DNA from: Halomonas cerina
GTDB lineage: Bacteria; Pseudomonadota; Gammaproteobacteria; Pseudomonadales; Halomonadaceae
NCBI RefSeq assembly: GCF_014192215.1
Contig: NZ_JACHXP010000005.1
Location: forward strand, 184,121 to 248,120
Length of the DNA stretch: 64,000 bases
Direction: 5' to 3'
The notes below the pieces were generated by a model. It saw only the letters and a program-made list of their open reading frames with translations. It was not told the DNA's origin and did not search any database. Below are positions 27,133-38,736 of this stretch, one piece after another (the first letter of the stretch is position 1; each line of letters begins with the position of its first letter). The position numbers and the translations under genes were made by a program.

Positions 27133-27206
27133 GGCACATCCCTCGTCAGGCCAAGGGTGGGACTCTCAGGATGGGTGGGGCTAGCGAACCCTGCAAGCGA
27201 CGGCGG

Positions 27207-28019
27207 CTACCACCAGGCGTGAAAGTGGTGGACCGGTCCCTGGCCCTGTCCCACATCGAGCCGGTAGCTCTGGGCCAGTGCCTGCTCCAGCCAGGCCTTG
27301 GCCCGGGCGACGGCGTCGGGCAGGTCATCGCCCCGGGCCAGTCGGGCGGTGATGGCCGAGGAAAGGGAACAGCCCGTGCCGTGCAGGTTGCGGGTGGCTA
27401 CCCGCCGACCCTCGAGCCAGTGATGCCCGGCGGCATCGATCAGCAGGTCGGGGCAGCTTTCGCCGTGCAGGTGGCCGCCCTTGAGCAGCACGGCCCCCGC
27501 CCCCAGCTGCATGAGGGCCGGAGCCATGGCCGCCATCGCGTCGCGTCGGGTCGGCGTGGTGCTTCCCAGCAGCACGGCCGCCTCCGGGAGGTTGGGGGTG
27601 ATCAGGTCGGCCAGCGGTACCAGGACCTCGCGCACGGCGGCGATGCCGGCGGTATCGACCAGGATGTCACCGCTCTTGGCGACCATCACGGGGTCCAGCA
27701 CGATCCAGCGGGGCCGCTGCCGGCTCAGGGCCTCGCGCACCACCTCGGCCACCTCGCGGCTGGCGACCATGCCGATCTTCACCGCATCGATGGCGATATC
27801 ATCGAGCAGCGTGTCGAGCTGGGCGGCGATGAAGTCGGCCGGCACCGGATGAACCCCGGTGACGCCACGGGTATTCTGGGCAGTCAGGGCGGTGATGACG
27901 CTGGTGGCGTAGGTCCCTAGCGCCGAGAGGGCCTTGAGGTCGGCCTGGATACCGGCCCCGCCCCCCGGGTCGGAGCCGGCGATGGTGAGGGTATTGGGAA
28001 TGGCATGGGGAGGTGACAT
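27207..28019 (-). CDS. thiD: Hydroxymethylpyrimidine/phosphomethylpyrimidine kinase
   Basis: 270 residues. N-terminal [23 protein letters not shown] is the ribokinase-fold HMP-binding motif; [10 protein letters not shown] (about 109-118), [10 protein letters not shown] and the C-terminal [14 protein letters not shown] anion hole complete the family pattern. ThiD phosphorylates HMP and HMP-P to HMP-PP for thiamine synthesis. No thiE is seen nearby. It is divergent from yqaA, with a 54-bp gap. Confidence 0.95.
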   Translation of the reverse strand: MSPPHAIPNTLTIAGSDPGGGAGIQADLKALSALGTYATSVITALTAQNTRGVTGVHPVPADFIAAQLDTLLDDIAIDAVKIGMVASREVAEVVREALSRQRPRWIVLDPVMVAKSGDILVDTAGIAAVREVLVPLADLITPNLPEAAVLLGSTTPTRRDAMAAMAPALMQLGAGAVLLKGGHLHGESCPDLLIDAAGHHWLEGRRVATRNLHGTGCSLSSAITARLARGDDLPDAVARAKAWLEQALAQSYRLDVGQGQGPVHHFHAWW

Positions 28020-28073
28020 GGGCAGCCTGTCCTGTGACCGTCAAACGGCCCACAGCATACTGCAGGTGGCCGG

Positions 28074-28511
28074 GTGTCCTCCATGCTGAGCCTGTTTGTG
28101 GTGGCGCTGGCCAGTGCCACCCTGCTGCCCGGCGGCTCCGAGGTCTGGCTGGCCCGACAGTGGTGTCTGGAGGCGTCGTGGCTGGCGTTGTGGGCCGTGG
28201 CCACCGCCGGCAACAGCCTGGGCAGCCTGATTAACGTGGCCCTGGGCCGCTATGCGCGCCACTTCCAGGGACGGCCCTGGTTTCCCGTCACTCCCGCCGG
28301 GCTGGCCCGGGGCGAGCGCTGGTACCGCCGCTTCGGCGAATGGAGCCTGCTGCTGGCCTGGGCGCCGGTGATCGGTGACCCGCTCACCGTGCTGGCCGGT
28401 ATCTTCCGCCTGTCCTGGTGGCGAGCCGCGGCGCTGATCGTCGCCGCCAAGGGCGGCCGCTATGCCCTGGTGCTGCTCCTCGCCGAGGCCTGGCTGGCCC
28501 CGCTGTGCTGA
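28074..28511 (+). CDS. yqaA: YqaA family membrane protein (DedA-like)
   Basis: 145 residues from GTG 28074, preceded 4 nt upstream by AGGTGG; ATG 28083 is an alternative three codons in. Three to four hydrophobic segments are seen, with the family features [27 protein letters not shown] and [18 protein letters not shown]. YqaA-type proteins belong to the DedA/SNARE-associated superfamily of inner-membrane proteins, whose members include lipid scramblases and transporters. The function of this branch is unknown. Confidence 0.8.
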   Translation: MSSMLSLFVVALASATLLPGGSEVWLARQWCLEASWLALWAVATAGNSLGSLINVALGRYARHFQGRPWFPVTPAGLARGERWYRRFGEWSLLLAWAPVIGDPLTVLAGIFRLSWWRAAALIVAAKGGRYALVLLLAEAWLAPLC

Positions 28512-28583
28512 CCCCCGTTGGTGACCGAATCTCGGAAAAATGCCGATCATCTTCTAGGCTTGTCGATACGGAGCGGCCCGTCC

Positions 28584-28627
28584 GGTGGGTCGCGACGATG
28601 AGGGATCGAGGCCGGTAGCGACCCGCC
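28584..28627 (+). promoter_or_regulatory. Leader hairpin upstream of nuoA
   Basis: GGTGGGTCGC (28584-28593) can pair with GCGACCCGCC (28618-28627), ten pairs with one G-U, over a 24-nt loop, ending 32 nt before nuoA. It lies in the only sizeable non-coding stretch before the nuo operon. Regulatory meaning is unknown. Confidence 0.35.
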
Positions 28628-28659
28628 CGGCCAGGGAGACGCGCGTCGAGAGGCCATTC

Positions 28660-29067
28660 ATGGAGCACGACACCACTGCACTGGTTGCCGAGCACTGGGC
28701 GACGGGATTCTTCATCCTGGCTGTGGTCACCCTGTGTGCCGTGATGATCGGTCTCTCCATCCTGCTCGGCGGGCGCAGCCGGGGGCGTAGCAAGTCCCTA
28801 CCCTTCGAGTCCGGCGTGATCGGCGCCGGCAGCGCTCGTCAGCGCTTTTCCGTCAAGTTCTATCTGGTTGCGATGCTGTTCGTGATCTTCGATCTCGAGG
28901 CCGTGTTCCTGTTCGCCTGGGCGGTGGCGGTCCGCGAGGCGGGTTGGGCGGGCCTGGCCGGTGCGGCGGTGTTCATCGTCATCCTGCTGGCCGGGCTGGT
29001 CTACGACAGCCGCGTCGGTGCCCTCGACTGGGCGCCCGGGCGCAGGACGCGTGACGAGCAAGGCTGA
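28660..29067 (+). CDS. nuoA: NADH-quinone oxidoreductase subunit A
   Basis: 135 residues from ATG 28660. Three transmembrane helices (about 15-38, 68-88, 95-115) with the conserved [23 protein letters not shown] and [12 protein letters not shown] segments of the NuoA family. It is part of the membrane arm of complex I next to the quinone site. It is first gene of a 13-gene operon with nuoC and nuoD fused, the gammaproteobacterial order. Confidence 0.95.
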   Translation: MEHDTTALVAEHWATGFFILAVVTLCAVMIGLSILLGGRSRGRSKSLPFESGVIGAGSARQRFSVKFYLVAMLFVIFDLEAVFLFAWAVAVREAGWAGLAGAAVFIVILLAGLVYDSRVGALDWAPGRRTRDEQG

Positions 29068-29145
29068 TGCCGCGCCAGCGGCGGCTCCGCCCGGGCAGCC
29101 GTCACGTCACCATCTGCCGAATGTCGTTGGAGCTGGAGGAGTTGC

Positions 29146-29826
29146 ATGCCCTATACCTTGACGCGTGCCGAAGACAGTGTGACAGCACAGACCCGCTACC
29201 CGCTCGGTGAGTCCCGTCGGGTCGAGGACGACCCGATGAAGCAGCAGGTCCATCGCAGCGTATTCACCGGCAAGCTGGAGGAGGTGCTCCATTCGGCCGT
29301 CAACTGGGGACGCAAGAACTCCCTGTGGCCCTACAACTTCGGCCTGTCATGCTGCTACGTGGAGATGACCACCGCCTTCACTTCGCCGCACGACATTGCC
29401 CGCTTCGGCGCCGAGGTGATCCGCGCCTCCCCGCGCCAGGCCGACTTCATGGTCATCGCCGGCACCTGCTTCATCAAGATGGCGCCGGTGATCCAGCAAC
29501 TCTACGACCAGATGCTCGAGCCCAAGTGGGTGATCTCGATGGGCTCCTGCGCCAATTCCGGCGGCATGTACGACATCTACTCGGTGGTCCAGGGCGTCGA
29601 CAAGTTCCTGCCGGTCGACGTCTATGTACCGGGCTGCCCGCCGCGTCCGGAAGCCTTCCTGCAGGGGTTGCAACTGTTGCAGGACGCGATCCAGGAAGAG
29701 CGACGTCCGCTGTCGTGGGTGGTCGGCGACCAGGGCGTGTACCGTGCCGAGATGCCGTCGCAACGCCAGATGCATCGCGACCGGCGCATCCAGGCCACCG
29801 AATTGCGCACCCCCGACAGCCTCTGA
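29146..29826 (+). CDS. nuoB: NADH-quinone oxidoreductase subunit B
   Basis: 226 residues. It carries the ligands of the N2 4Fe-4S cluster: GLSCCYVEM (about 67-75), GSCANSGG (about 132-139) and VPGCPPRPE (about 162-170). N2 passes electrons to ubiquinone at the junction of peripheral and membrane arms. The first about 30 residues are polar. It follows nuoA by 78 nt, the widest gap of the operon, and starts after GGAGGAG. Confidence 0.96.
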   Translation: MPYTLTRAEDSVTAQTRYPLGESRRVEDDPMKQQVHRSVFTGKLEEVLHSAVNWGRKNSLWPYNFGLSCCYVEMTTAFTSPHDIARFGAEVIRASPRQADFMVIAGTCFIKMAPVIQQLYDQMLEPKWVISMGSCANSGGMYDIYSVVQGVDKFLPVDVYVPGCPPRPEAFLQGLQLLQDAIQEERRPLSWVVGDQGVYRAEMPSQRQMHRDRRIQATELRTPDSL

Positions 29827-29871
29827 GATCGCGATCGTTGCCCTTTCTGCCGCAGGAGCCTGCCGACGCCC

Positions 29872-31656
29872 ATGAGCGCTGATACCCTGACCACCGAGCC
29901 TGCTGCCACGGGAGCCGCCGACGATCCGGTCGTCGTCGCGCTCAGGCAGCGCTTCGGTGATCACGCCCTTCTCGTGCAGCCGACCCTGACCGGGATGCCG
30001 GTGCTGTGGGTCGCCCGCGAGTCCTTCGGCGACATGCTGCGCTTCCTGCGCGACATGCCCGAGCCGTTCGAGATGCTCTATGACCTCTCGGCGACCGACG
30101 AGCGGCTGCGTGCCCATCGCCACGGCCTGCCAGAGGCCGACTTCACGGTCTTCTACCACCTGTTGTCGGTCTCGCGGAATCGCGACGTGATGCTCAAGGT
30201 GGCCCTGCGCGAGGACGATCTGGCGCTACCGTCCGTGGTCTCGCTCTATCCCTGTGCCAATTGGTACGAGCGTGAGGCATGGGACATGTTCGGCATCGAC
30301 TTCGTCGGGCATCCGCACCTCACGCGGATCCTCATGCCCCCGACCTGGCAGGGACATCCGCTTCGCAAGGACCACGGTGCCCGGGCCACCGAGTTCGATC
30401 CCTACACCCTGACCGTGGCGGGCCAGGAGGTCGAGCAGCGGGCACTGCAGTTCAAGCCCGAGGAATGGGGCATGCAGCGCGAGCGCGAGGGCACCGAGTT
30501 CATGTTCCTCAACCTCGGCCCCAACCACCCCTCGGCGCACGGCGCCTTTCGTATCGTGCTGCAGCTCGATGGCGAGGAGATCGTCGACTGCGTGCCAGAC
30601 ATCGGCTATCACCATCGCGGCGCCGAGAAGATGGGGGAGCGCCAATCCTGGCACAGCTACATCCCCTACACCGACCGGGTCGACTACACCGGCGGGGTGA
30701 TGAACAACTTTCCCTACATCCTGGCGGTGGAGAAGCTGGCCGGCATCGAGGTGACCGAGCGCGCCAAGGTCATCCGCGTGATGCTGGCCGAGATGTTCCG
30801 TATCTCGAGCCACCTGCTGTTCCTGGGCACCTATCTTCAGGACCTGGGGGCGATGACGCCGGTGTTCTTCACCTTCACCGACCGCCAGAAGGCCTATGAA
30901 GTGATCGAGGCGATCACCGGCTTTCGCATGCATCCGGCCTGGTATCGCATCGGCGGCACGGCAATGGATCTGCCGAAGGGCTGGGAGAAAGTGGCCCAGG
31001 GCTTTCTCGACTGGATGCCCAGGCGCCTTCGGGAGTACGAGCGAACGATGATGGACAACGCCATCGTCCGCGAGCGTACCCGGCATGTCGCCGCGTTTAC
31101 CACCCGTGACGCCCTCACCTGGGGGGTCACCGGGCCCAACCTGCGTGCTACCGGCTGCAACTTCGACCTGCGCAAGCAGCGCCCCTACGGCGGCTACGAG
31201 CAGTTCGACTTCGAGGTGCCGTTGGGCCGCCACGGCGATGCCTTCGACCGCGGTCAGGTGCGCATCGAGGAGATGCGCCAGAGCCTGCGCATCATCCAGC
31301 AGTGCGTCGACCACATGCCGGCCGGCGACTACAAGGCCGACCACCCCCTGACCACGCCGCCGCCGCGGGAGCGCATGCTTGAGCACATCGAGACGCTGAT
31401 CACCCATTTCCTGCAGGTGTCGTGGGGCCCGGTGCTCGAGCCGGGCGAGGCGCTGTCGATGGTCGAGGCGACCAAGGGCATCAACAGCTACTACCTCACC
31501 AGCGACGGCAATACCATGAGCTACCGCACCCGTATCCGCACGCCGAGCTTCCCGCACCTGCAGCAGATCCCGGCGCTGATGCGCGGCGGCTTCGTGCCCG
31601 ACCTGATCGCCCACCTGGGGAGCATCGATTTCGTGATGGCTGACGTGGACCGCTGA
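29872..31656 (+). CDS. nuoCD: NADH-quinone oxidoreductase, fused subunits C/D
   Basis: 594 residues. The NuoC (30-kDa) part covers about 1-185, with [31 protein letters not shown]; the NuoD (49-kDa) part covers about 205-594, with [30 protein letters not shown] and the C-terminal signature DFVMADVDR. NuoD holds part of the quinone-binding pocket. The fusion is normal for gammaproteobacteria. It follows nuoB by 45 nt and precedes nuoE by 3 nt. Confidence 0.96.
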   Translation: MSADTLTTEPAATGAADDPVVVALRQRFGDHALLVQPTLTGMPVLWVARESFGDMLRFLRDMPEPFEMLYDLSATDERLRAHRHGLPEADFTVFYHLLSVSRNRDVMLKVALREDDLALPSVVSLYPCANWYEREAWDMFGIDFVGHPHLTRILMPPTWQGHPLRKDHGARATEFDPYTLTVAGQEVEQRALQFKPEEWGMQREREGTEFMFLNLGPNHPSAHGAFRIVLQLDGEEIVDCVPDIGYHHRGAEKMGERQSWHSYIPYTDRVDYTGGVMNNFPYILAVEKLAGIEVTERAKVIRVMLAEMFRISSHLLFLGTYLQDLGAMTPVFFTFTDRQKAYEVIEAITGFRMHPAWYRIGGTAMDLPKGWEKVAQGFLDWMPRRLREYERTMMDNAIVRERTRHVAAFTTRDALTWGVTGPNLRATGCNFDLRKQRPYGGYEQFDFEVPLGRHGDAFDRGQVRIEEMRQSLRIIQQCVDHMPAGDYKADHPLTTPPPRERMLEHIETLITHFLQVSWGPVLEPGEALSMVEATKGINSYYLTSDGNTMSYRTRIRTPSFPHLQQIPALMRGGFVPDLIAHLGSIDFVMADVDR

Positions 31657-31659
31657 CCA

Positions 31660-32169
31660 ATGAACGAGACCGCACGACGGATCGCCAGTGACGCTGACGG
31701 CTTCGTCCTCGAGGCCGAGGATCGCCGGGCTATGGCGCACGAGCGCGATCACTACGAGCAGCCCCAGGCGGCCTGCATCGAGGCGCTCAAGATCGTTCAG
31801 CGCCGTCATGGCTGGGTGCCTGACGCGGCGATCCCGGCGATCGCCGAGGTGCTGGGCGTCGGTCCCGCCGACGTCGAGGGCGTGGCGACCTTCTACAGCC
31901 TGATCTTCCGCCAGCCGGTGGGCCGGCATGTGATCCTGGTCTGCGACAGCAGCTCGTGCTTCCTCAACGATTACGAGGCGCTGCGCGACGCCCTGTCGGC
32001 GTGGCTCGGCATCGGCTACGGCCAGACCACCGCGGACGGGCGCTTCACGCTGCTGCCGGTGTGCTGCCTGGGGGCCTGCGACCGCGGCCCGGCGCTGATG
32101 ATCGACGATCACACCTACGGCCCCGTCGCCCCGGATGACGTGGCCGAGCTGCTGGAGGGCTATGCATGA
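31660..32169 (+). CDS. nuoE: NADH-quinone oxidoreductase subunit E
   Basis: 169 residues. The thioredoxin-like 24-kDa subunit binds the N1a 2Fe-2S cluster through CDSSSC (about 94-99) and CCLGAC (about 131-136). The helical N-terminal part contains [20 protein letters not shown] and [16 protein letters not shown]. It overlaps nuoF by 4 nt (ATGA). Confidence 0.95.
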   Translation: MNETARRIASDADGFVLEAEDRRAMAHERDHYEQPQAACIEALKIVQRRHGWVPDAAIPAIAEVLGVGPADVEGVATFYSLIFRQPVGRHVILVCDSSSCFLNDYEALRDALSAWLGIGYGQTTADGRFTLLPVCCLGACDRGPALMIDDHTYGPVAPDDVAELLEGYA

Positions 32170-33524
32170 GCGTGAGTCGCTACCACTGCCAGCTGCGCCA
32201 GGGCGCCGCCGAGCGCCGCGCCGAGACCCACCCGCTGACTTGGCGGCTGCGCGAGGACGGCGCCGTGCTGGGGCTCGACGAGTATGTCGAGAAGGATGGC
32301 TACGCGGCGGTGCGCGAGGTACTCACTCATCAGTCGCCCGACGACGTGGTGGCGACCATGAAGGAGGCCAACGTGCGCGGACGTGGGGGGGCCGGCTTCT
32401 CGGCGGGCATGAAGTGGAGCCTGACCATGAAGGGGCCGGGCATTCCCCGCGGCTACCTGGTGTGCAACGCCGACGAGATGGAACCTGGAACCTTCAAGGA
32501 CCGCCTGCTGCTCGAACAGCAGCCGCACCTGCTGATCGAGGGCATGATCCTCGGGGCCTACGCCAACCATTCGTACTATGGCTACATCTTCCTGCGCGGC
32601 GAGTATGTCGAGGCGGCGCGCGCCATCACCCGGGCGCTCGAGGAGGCCCGCGAGGCCGGCTGGCTGGGCCATGACATCGCCGGCAGCGGCTTCGACTTCG
32701 ACATCGCCCTGCATACCGGCGCCGGACGCTACATCTGCGGTGAGGAAACCGCACTGATCAACTCGCTGGAGGGCCAGCGCGCCAACCCCCGGGCCAAGCC
32801 GCCGTTTCCCGGCCAGTCCGGGGCCTGGGGCAAGCCCACCGTGGTCAACAACGTCGAGACGCTATGCAACGCGCCGTCGGTGATGCGTCACGGGGCCAAG
32901 TGGTACCAGGCGCTTTCTGGGGAGCTGAGCGACGATGGCGGTACCAAGCTCTATGGCATCTCCGGCAAGGTCGAGCGGCCCGGCCTGTGGGAGCTGCCGA
33001 TCGGCATCCCGGGGCGCGAGTTGCTCGAGCGGGCCGGCGGCCTGCGCGATGGCCGCGCGCTCAAGACCTGGTTGCCCGGGGGCGGCAGTACCGGCTTTCT
33101 GTTGCCGGAGCATCTCGACAAGCCCCTGGACTTCGACACCATCGGCGAGTTGGGCAGCCGGCTGGGCACCGGGCTGTTGACGGTGGTCAACGAGGACCAG
33201 AGTGTGCTCGCCCTGGTGCGCAATCTCGAGCAGTTCTTCGCCCGCGAATCCTGCGGCTGGTGCACGCCGTGTCGCGATGGCCTGCCGTGGGTGGTCAAGC
33301 TGCTCCAGGCCCTCGAACGCGGCGAGGGCCGGCGCGGGGACCTCGAGATGCTCGACAAGCTCGCCGATGACCTGGGGCCGGGCAAGACCTTCTGTGCCCA
33401 CGCGCCCGGGGCGGCGATGCCCTTGGCGTCGGCACTCCGGTACTTTCGCGACGAGTTCGAACGCGGTGTGGCGCCTCCTGCGCGCGCCGCCCAGGCCGAC
33501 CCGATGCCGGTGGGCGGGGCCTGA
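32166..33524 (+). CDS. nuoF: NADH-quinone oxidoreductase subunit F
   Basis: 452 residues. The NADH-binding glycine loop [14 protein letters not shown] is at 71-84, the FMN-site segment [21 protein letters not shown] near 180-200, and the N3 cluster ligands [12 protein letters not shown] near 359-370 with the fourth Cys in TFCAHAPG near 407. This subunit oxidises NADH and passes electrons through FMN to the iron-sulfur chain. Confidence 0.96.
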   Translation: MSVSRYHCQLRQGAAERRAETHPLTWRLREDGAVLGLDEYVEKDGYAAVREVLTHQSPDDVVATMKEANVRGRGGAGFSAGMKWSLTMKGPGIPRGYLVCNADEMEPGTFKDRLLLEQQPHLLIEGMILGAYANHSYYGYIFLRGEYVEAARAITRALEEAREAGWLGHDIAGSGFDFDIALHTGAGRYICGEETALINSLEGQRANPRAKPPFPGQSGAWGKPTVVNNVETLCNAPSVMRHGAKWYQALSGELSDDGGTKLYGISGKVERPGLWELPIGIPGRELLERAGGLRDGRALKTWLPGGGSTGFLLPEHLDKPLDFDTIGELGSRLGTGLLTVVNEDQSVLALVRNLEQFFARESCGWCTPCRDGLPWVVKLLQALERGEGRRGDLEMLDKLADDLGPGKTFCAHAPGAAMPLASALRYFRDEFERGVAPPARAAQADPMPVGGA

Positions 33525-33557
33525 GGCGAGTCATTCACCAGCACCTGAGGTAAGGGC

Positions 33558-36308
33558 ATGGCGACGATTCACGTGGACGGGCAGCGCTATGACGTGGACG
33601 GGGCGGACAACCTGCTGGACGCCTGCCTGTCGCTGGGCCTCGATGTGCCCTACTTCTGCTGGCATCCGGCGCTGGGCAGTGTCGGGGCCTGCCGGCAATG
33701 CGCGGTCAAGCAGTACCAGGACGAGGACGACACGCGCGGCGCCTTGGTGATGGCGTGCATGACCCCGGCGGCCGATGGCACCCGGATCTCGATCGACGAC
33801 GATGAGGCACGCGAATTTCGTGCCAGCGTCATCGAATGGCTGATGATCAATCATCCCCACGACTGCCCGGTGTGCGAGGAGGGCGGGCACTGCCACCTGC
33901 AGGACATGACGGTGATGACCGGCCATGACCGGCGGCGCTATCGCTTTCGCAAGCGCACCCACCGCAACCAGGACCTGGGGCCGTTTATCGCCCACGAGAT
34001 GAACCGCTGCATCACCTGCTATCGCTGCGTGCGCTTCTATCGCGACTACGCCGGTGGCGAGGATCTCGGCGCCTTCGGCGCCAACGACAATATCTATTTC
34101 GGCCGCCATCGGGAAGGCGTGCTGGAAAGCCCCTTCGCCGGCAACCTCACCGAGGTCTGCCCCACCGGCGTGTTCACCGATCAGACCCACTCCGCGCGCT
34201 ACACCCGCAAGTGGGACCTGCAGTTCGCGCCGAGCCTCTGCCACCAGTGCGCGGTGGGCTGCAACATCAGCCCCGGGGAACGCTACGGCGAACTCCGGCG
34301 CATCGAGAATCGCTACCACGGTGAGGTCAACCGCTTCTTCCTCTGCGATCGCGGCCGGTTCGGCTATGGCTATGTCAATCGCGACGACCGCCCGCGCCGG
34401 CCCGAATGGCGCAGCGACCGCGATGACGCCTGCGTGACCCTCGAGGTCGATGCCGCCCTGGATCGCGGGGCCGACCGGCTGCGCAGTGCCCGGCGGGTGA
34501 TCGGCATCGGCTCGCCCCGCGCCAGCCTGGAAAGCAACCACCAACTGCGCGCGCTGGTCGGCAACGACGCCTTCTCCACCGGCATCGCCGCCGCCGAACA
34601 GCGCTGCCTGGCCGTGATGCAGGCCCTCAACCATGGCTGCGGGCTGCCCACGCCGACGCCGCGCGAGGTCGAGCGACACGACGCCGTGTTCATCCTCGGC
34701 GAGGACCTGATCGCAAGCGCCGCGCGGATCGGCCTGGCGGTGCGCCAGGCCGCCCAGGCACGGCGCGAGACGCTGGCCGCCGAGCGCGACATCCCCTACT
34801 GGAACGATGCCGCGGTGCGCACCCTGGGGCAGGACCGCTATCACCCGGTGTTCATCGCCTATCCGACCGCCACCGACCTGGACGATGTGACCGCGGCGCG
34901 CTTCGCCCTGGCCCCGGACGACATCGCCCGGCTGGGGTTCGCGGTGGCCCACGAGATCGACGATAACGCCCCGGCCGTCGCGGGGCTCGAGCCGGCCATG
35001 GGCGAGGCGGCCCGCGACATCGCCGCGCGGCTGCTGGCCGCCGAGCGCCCCCTGGTGATCAGCGGCGGTTCACTGGGCTCGGAGGCGATCCTCGAGGCCG
35101 CCGGCAACGTGGCCCGGGCCATGGCGCGCCGCGCCCGCCGGGGAGGGCTTTTGCTGGTACGTCGCGAGGCCAACAGCACCGGTCTTGCGATGCTGGGCGG
35201 CGAGCCACTGGAGTGGGCGCTCGACGAACTCGCCAGCCGGCGGGCCGATGCCGTGGTGATCCTCGAGAACGACCTCTTTCAACGCCTGCCGGCGGCGCGC
35301 ATCGAGGCCGCGCTCGACGCCGCCGAGACCGTGGTGGTGCTCGACCACCAGCGCACCGCCACCTGGGAGCGGGCCCATCTCGGCCTGCCGGCGGCCAGCT
35401 TCGCCGAGGCCGACGGTACCCTGGTCAGCCTCGAGGGGCGTGCCCAGCGCTTCTTCCAGGTCTTCGATCCCGCCTACCACCGTCCCGAGACACGCATCCG
35501 CGAGAGCTGGCGCTGGCTGCATGCGTTGCGCGCCGACCTCCTGCGCCACGAGGTGGCCGACATCGCGCTCGACGCCGTGACCCGCGACTGTGCCCGTGCC
35601 TGTCCCGCGCTCGGTGCCATCGTCGATGCCGCCCCGGGCGCCGACTATCGGGTGCACGGCCTCAAGCTGGCCCGCGAGCCGCACCGCTACAGCGGGCGGA
35701 CCGCGATGCGCGCCCATCTCGATGTCAGCGAGCCGCGTGTCCCCCAGGACCCGGATTCGCCGTTCACCTTCTCGATGGAGGGCTATAACGGCTTCGACCG
35801 TCCCCGCGAGGAGGTGGCCTTCGCCTGGGCGCCGGGCTGGAACTCGCCACAGGCCTGGAACAAGTTCACCGACGAGGTCGGGGGTCACCTGCGCGCCGGT
35901 GACCCCGGCGTGCGTCTGCTGGCGCCGCGCCCAGGCGCTTATGCCTATGCGACATCGATTCCCGAGGGCTTTCGCGGGCGCGAGGACGAGTGGCAGGTCA
36001 TGATGCTGCCGCGGCTGTTCGGCGGCGACGAGACCTCGTCGCGGGCCGCGCCGATTCTCGCCCGGGCGACGCCGGCCACTCTCGTGCTCGCCACCGGTGA
36101 TGCCACGCGCCTGGGCGTGAGCGACGGTGACCGGCTGGTGCTTGCCAGCCACACCGGCTCGCTCACCCTGCCGGTGCGTCGGGAGGCGACCCTGCCCCTT
36201 GGGGTGGTCGGCGTGCCGGCCGGCCTCGCGCCGGCCCCGGTAGCCGGGGAGTGGGCACGCCTGGCGGCGGCCCGCACCGAGGGGCCCGGTGAGGAGGGAC
36301 GACCATGA
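33558..36308 (+). CDS. nuoG: NADH-quinone oxidoreductase subunit G
   Basis: 916 residues, as in E. coli-type NuoG. The N-terminal 2Fe-2S domain has [17 protein letters not shown] near 34-50; then [16 protein letters not shown] and [11 protein letters not shown] for 4Fe-4S clusters N4/N5; and CHQCAVGC with a later Cys (FFLCDRG) for the additional cluster N7. The rest is a molybdopterin-oxidoreductase-like domain without evident cofactor function. It overlaps nuoH by 4 nt. Confidence 0.95.
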   Translation: MATIHVDGQRYDVDGADNLLDACLSLGLDVPYFCWHPALGSVGACRQCAVKQYQDEDDTRGALVMACMTPAADGTRISIDDDEAREFRASVIEWLMINHPHDCPVCEEGGHCHLQDMTVMTGHDRRRYRFRKRTHRNQDLGPFIAHEMNRCITCYRCVRFYRDYAGGEDLGAFGANDNIYFGRHREGVLESPFAGNLTEVCPTGVFTDQTHSARYTRKWDLQFAPSLCHQCAVGCNISPGERYGELRRIENRYHGEVNRFFLCDRGRFGYGYVNRDDRPRRPEWRSDRDDACVTLEVDAALDRGADRLRSARRVIGIGSPRASLESNHQLRALVGNDAFSTGIAAAEQRCLAVMQALNHGCGLPTPTPREVERHDAVFILGEDLIASAARIGLAVRQAAQARRETLAAERDIPYWNDAAVRTLGQDRYHPVFIAYPTATDLDDVTAARFALAPDDIARLGFAVAHEIDDNAPAVAGLEPAMGEAARDIAARLLAAERPLVISGGSLGSEAILEAAGNVARAMARRARRGGLLLVRREANSTGLAMLGGEPLEWALDELASRRADAVVILENDLFQRLPAARIEAALDAAETVVVLDHQRTATWERAHLGLPAASFAEADGTLVSLEGRAQRFFQVFDPAYHRPETRIRESWRWLHALRADLLRHEVADIALDAVTRDCARACPALGAIVDAAPGADYRVHGLKLAREPHRYSGRTAMRAHLDVSEPRVPQDPDSPFTFSMEGYNGFDRPREEVAFAWAPGWNSPQAWNKFTDEVGGHLRAGDPGVRLLAPRPGAYAYATSIPEGFRGREDEWQVMMLPRLFGGDETSSRAAPILARATPATLVLATGDATRLGVSDGDRLVLASHTGSLTLPVRREATLPLGVVGVPAGLAPAPVAGEWARLAAARTEGPGEEGRP

Positions 36309-37285
36309 ACTGGCTGTCCGAGCCACTCCTCGCCAGCCTGGTCGCCATGCTGCAGGCGGTGGTGATCCTGCTGGGGGTGGTGCTGCTGGGGGCGGTGCTG
36401 ACGGTGGTCGAGCGCCGCCTGCTGGGGCTCTGGCAGGATCGCTACGGGCCCAACCGGGTGGGGCCGTTCGGCTCGCTGCAGCTGGTGGCCGACATGATCA
36501 AGATCTTCTTCAAGGAGGACTGGATCCCGCCGTTCGCCGACCGACCGCTGTTCGTGCTGGCGCCGGCGATCGCCATGGCCTCGCTGCTGCTGTCGTTCAT
36601 GATCATTCCCATCACGCCGGGTTGGGGGGTGGCCGATCTGCATATCGGCCTGCTGTTCTTCCTCGCCATGGCCGGCATCAACGTCTATGCGGTGCTGTTC
36701 GGCGGCTGGTCGAGCGGCAACAAGTATGCCCTGCTCGGTGCCATGCGCGCCTCGGCGCAGACGCTCTCCTACGAGGTGTTCATCGGGCTGTCGCTGATGG
36801 GCGTGGTGGCGATGGCAGGCACCTTCAATATGCGCGAGATCGTCAACGCCCAGGAGGGCCTGTGGTACGTGGTGCCGCAGTTCTTCGGCTTCGCCACCTT
36901 CCTGATCGCCGGCATCGCGGTGACCCACCGCCATCCCTTCGACCAGCCCGAGGCCGAGCAGGAACTGGCCGACGGCTACCACATCGAGTACTCGAGCATG
37001 AAGTTTGGCATGTTCTTCATCGGCGAGTACGTGGGCATGGTGCTGATCTCGGCATTGATCGTCACGTTATTCTTCGGCGGCTGGCACGGCCCCTGGCTGC
37101 CGCCGATCGTCTGGTTCGCGCTCAAGACGGGCGCCTTCCTGGTGCTGTTCGTGCTGCTGCGCGCCTCGCTGCCCAGGCCGCGCTATGACCGGGTGATGAG
37201 CTTCGGCTGGATGTTCTGTCTGCCGCTGACGCTGATCAATCTGCTGGTGACCGGGGCGGTGATCCTGCTCGCCGATCCCCTGTGA
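36305..37285 (+). CDS. nuoH: NADH-quinone oxidoreductase subunit H
   Basis: 326 residues, about eight transmembrane helices. Conserved quinone-site loops are present: [37 protein letters not shown] (about 36-72) and [31 protein letters not shown] (about 212-242). NuoH lines the quinone entry path and links electron transfer to proton pumping. ATG 36305 overlaps the nuoG stop. Confidence 0.96.
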   Translation: MNWLSEPLLASLVAMLQAVVILLGVVLLGAVLTVVERRLLGLWQDRYGPNRVGPFGSLQLVADMIKIFFKEDWIPPFADRPLFVLAPAIAMASLLLSFMIIPITPGWGVADLHIGLLFFLAMAGINVYAVLFGGWSSGNKYALLGAMRASAQTLSYEVFIGLSLMGVVAMAGTFNMREIVNAQEGLWYVVPQFFGFATFLIAGIAVTHRHPFDQPEAEQELADGYHIEYSSMKFGMFFIGEYVGMVLISALIVTLFFGGWHGPWLPPIVWFALKTGAFLVLFVLLRASLPRPRYDRVMSFGWMFCLPLTLINLLVTGAVILLADPL

Positions 37286-37316
37286 CCCAAGTCGCTATGA
37301 ATGAGGAGCGATCGTG

Positions 37317-37856
37317 ATGCTGATGAAGGTGATCGAAGGCACCGTTTCCCAGTTGCGCACGCTCGGCATGATCTTCATGCACAGCTTTCGCAAGCGGGAG
37401 ACGCTCAGCTATCCCGAGGAACCGGTCCCGCTGCCGCCCCGCTACCGCGGGCGCATCGTGCTGACCCGTGACCCCGACGGGGAGGAGCGTTGTGTGGCCT
37501 GCAACCTCTGTGCGGTGGCCTGCCCGGTGGCCTGCATCTCGCTGCAGAAGGGAGAGCGCGAGGACGGCCGCTGGTACCCGGAGTTCTTTCGCATCAACTT
37601 CTCGCGTTGCATCTACTGCGGGATGTGCGAGGAGGCCTGCCCGACCTCGGCGATCCAGCTCACCCCCGACTTCGAGATGAGCGAGTACCGGCGCCAGGAG
37701 CTGGTCTACGAGAAGGACGACCTGTTGATCAGCGGGCCGGGCAAGGATCACGACTACCACTTCTACAAGGTGGCGGGGCTGGCGATCGCCGGCAAGGACA
37801 AGGGTCAGGCGCAGGACGAGGCCGAGCCGATCGACGTCAAGACCCTGCTGCCCTGA
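37317..37856 (+). CDS. nuoI: NADH-quinone oxidoreductase subunit I
   Basis: 179 residues from ATG 37317; a GTG one codon earlier is equally placed behind AGGAG (37304-37308). It is a two-cluster ferredoxin: [18 protein letters not shown] (about 59-76) and [18 protein letters not shown] (about 98-115) bind N6a and N6b. It is peripheral, bridging NuoG and NuoB. Confidence 0.95.
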   Translation: MLMKVIEGTVSQLRTLGMIFMHSFRKRETLSYPEEPVPLPPRYRGRIVLTRDPDGEERCVACNLCAVACPVACISLQKGEREDGRWYPEFFRINFSRCIYCGMCEEACPTSAIQLTPDFEMSEYRRQELVYEKDDLLISGPGKDHDYHFYKVAGLAIAGKDKGQAQDEAEPIDVKTLLP

Positions 37857-37875
37857 GACGCACGAAGGAAATGCC

Positions 37876-38421
37876 ATGGAAATCGCCTTTTATCTGAGTG
37901 GACTGGTCGCGGTGCTGGCTACCCTGGGGGTGATCACCAACCCCAACCCGGTGCATGCGCTGCTCTACCTGATCGTCTCGCTAATCAGTGTGGCGCTGGT
38001 GTTCTTTGCATTGGGCGCGCCCTTTGCCGGGGCGCTCGAGGTGATCGTCTACGCCGGGGCGATCATGGTGCTGTTCGTGTTCGTGGTGATGATGCTCAAC
38101 CTCGGCCGGGAGGGCGTCGCCCAGGAGCGCCTCTGGCTGCGGCCACGGGTCTGGCTGGGGCCGGCGGTGCTGTCCGCGGTGCTGCTGGTGACCCTGATCG
38201 CGACGCTGTGGAGCGGCGATAACGGGCGGATGATCGCTGGCGAGACGCTGACCGCCAAGGCCGTGGGCACGCTTCTGTTCGGTCCCTGGCTGCTGGTCGT
38301 CGAACTCGCCGCCATGCTGCTGCTGGCCGCCTTGGTGACCGCCTCGCATGTCGGGCGCCTGCCGGGGCCGGCCACGCCTTCAGGCAGTCGCGATACCGAG
38401 ACCCGGAAGGAGATCTCATGA
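37876..38421 (+). CDS. nuoJ: NADH-quinone oxidoreductase subunit J
   Basis: 181 residues with five hydrophobic helices. The conserved third-helix motif [21 protein letters not shown] (about 55-75) contains the glycine-rich bulge of NuoJ/ND6. The hydrophilic tail is [19 protein letters not shown]. The stop overlaps the nuoK start by 4 nt. Confidence 0.95.
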   Translation: MEIAFYLSGLVAVLATLGVITNPNPVHALLYLIVSLISVALVFFALGAPFAGALEVIVYAGAIMVLFVFVVMMLNLGREGVAQERLWLRPRVWLGPAVLSAVLLVTLIATLWSGDNGRMIAGETLTAKAVGTLLFGPWLLVVELAAMLLLAALVTASHVGRLPGPATPSGSRDTETRKEIS

Positions 38422-38726
38422 GCGGCATTCCCATGGAGCATGGCCTGGTGCTGGCCGCCATCCTGTTCGTCCTGGGCGTCGCCGGGCTGATCTGTCGGCG
38501 TAACCTGGTGTTCGTGCTGATGAGCCTGGAGATCATGCTCAATGCCGCGGCGCTGGCGTTCATCGTCGCCGGCACCGCCTGGGGGCAGGCCGAGGGGCAG
38601 GCGATGTTCCTGCTGGTGATCACCCTGGCGGCGGCCGAGGCCAGTATCGCCCTGGCGCTGTTGATCCAGCTCCATCATCGCTTCAAGACGCTGGACGTGG
38701 ACGCGACCAGTCGCATGCACGGATGA
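38418..38726 (+). CDS. nuoK: NADH-quinone oxidoreductase subunit K
   Basis: 102 residues, three transmembrane helices. [13 protein letters not shown] (about 36-48) holds the proton-channel glutamate of NuoK, and [12 protein letters not shown] (about 71-82) the second conserved glutamate. It begins inside the end of nuoJ and ends 10 nt before nuoL. Confidence 0.96.
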   Translation: MSGIPMEHGLVLAAILFVLGVAGLICRRNLVFVLMSLEIMLNAAALAFIVAGTAWGQAEGQAMFLLVITLAAAEASIALALLIQLHHRFKTLDVDATSRMHG

Positions 38727-38736
38727 GGAGCCGCCG

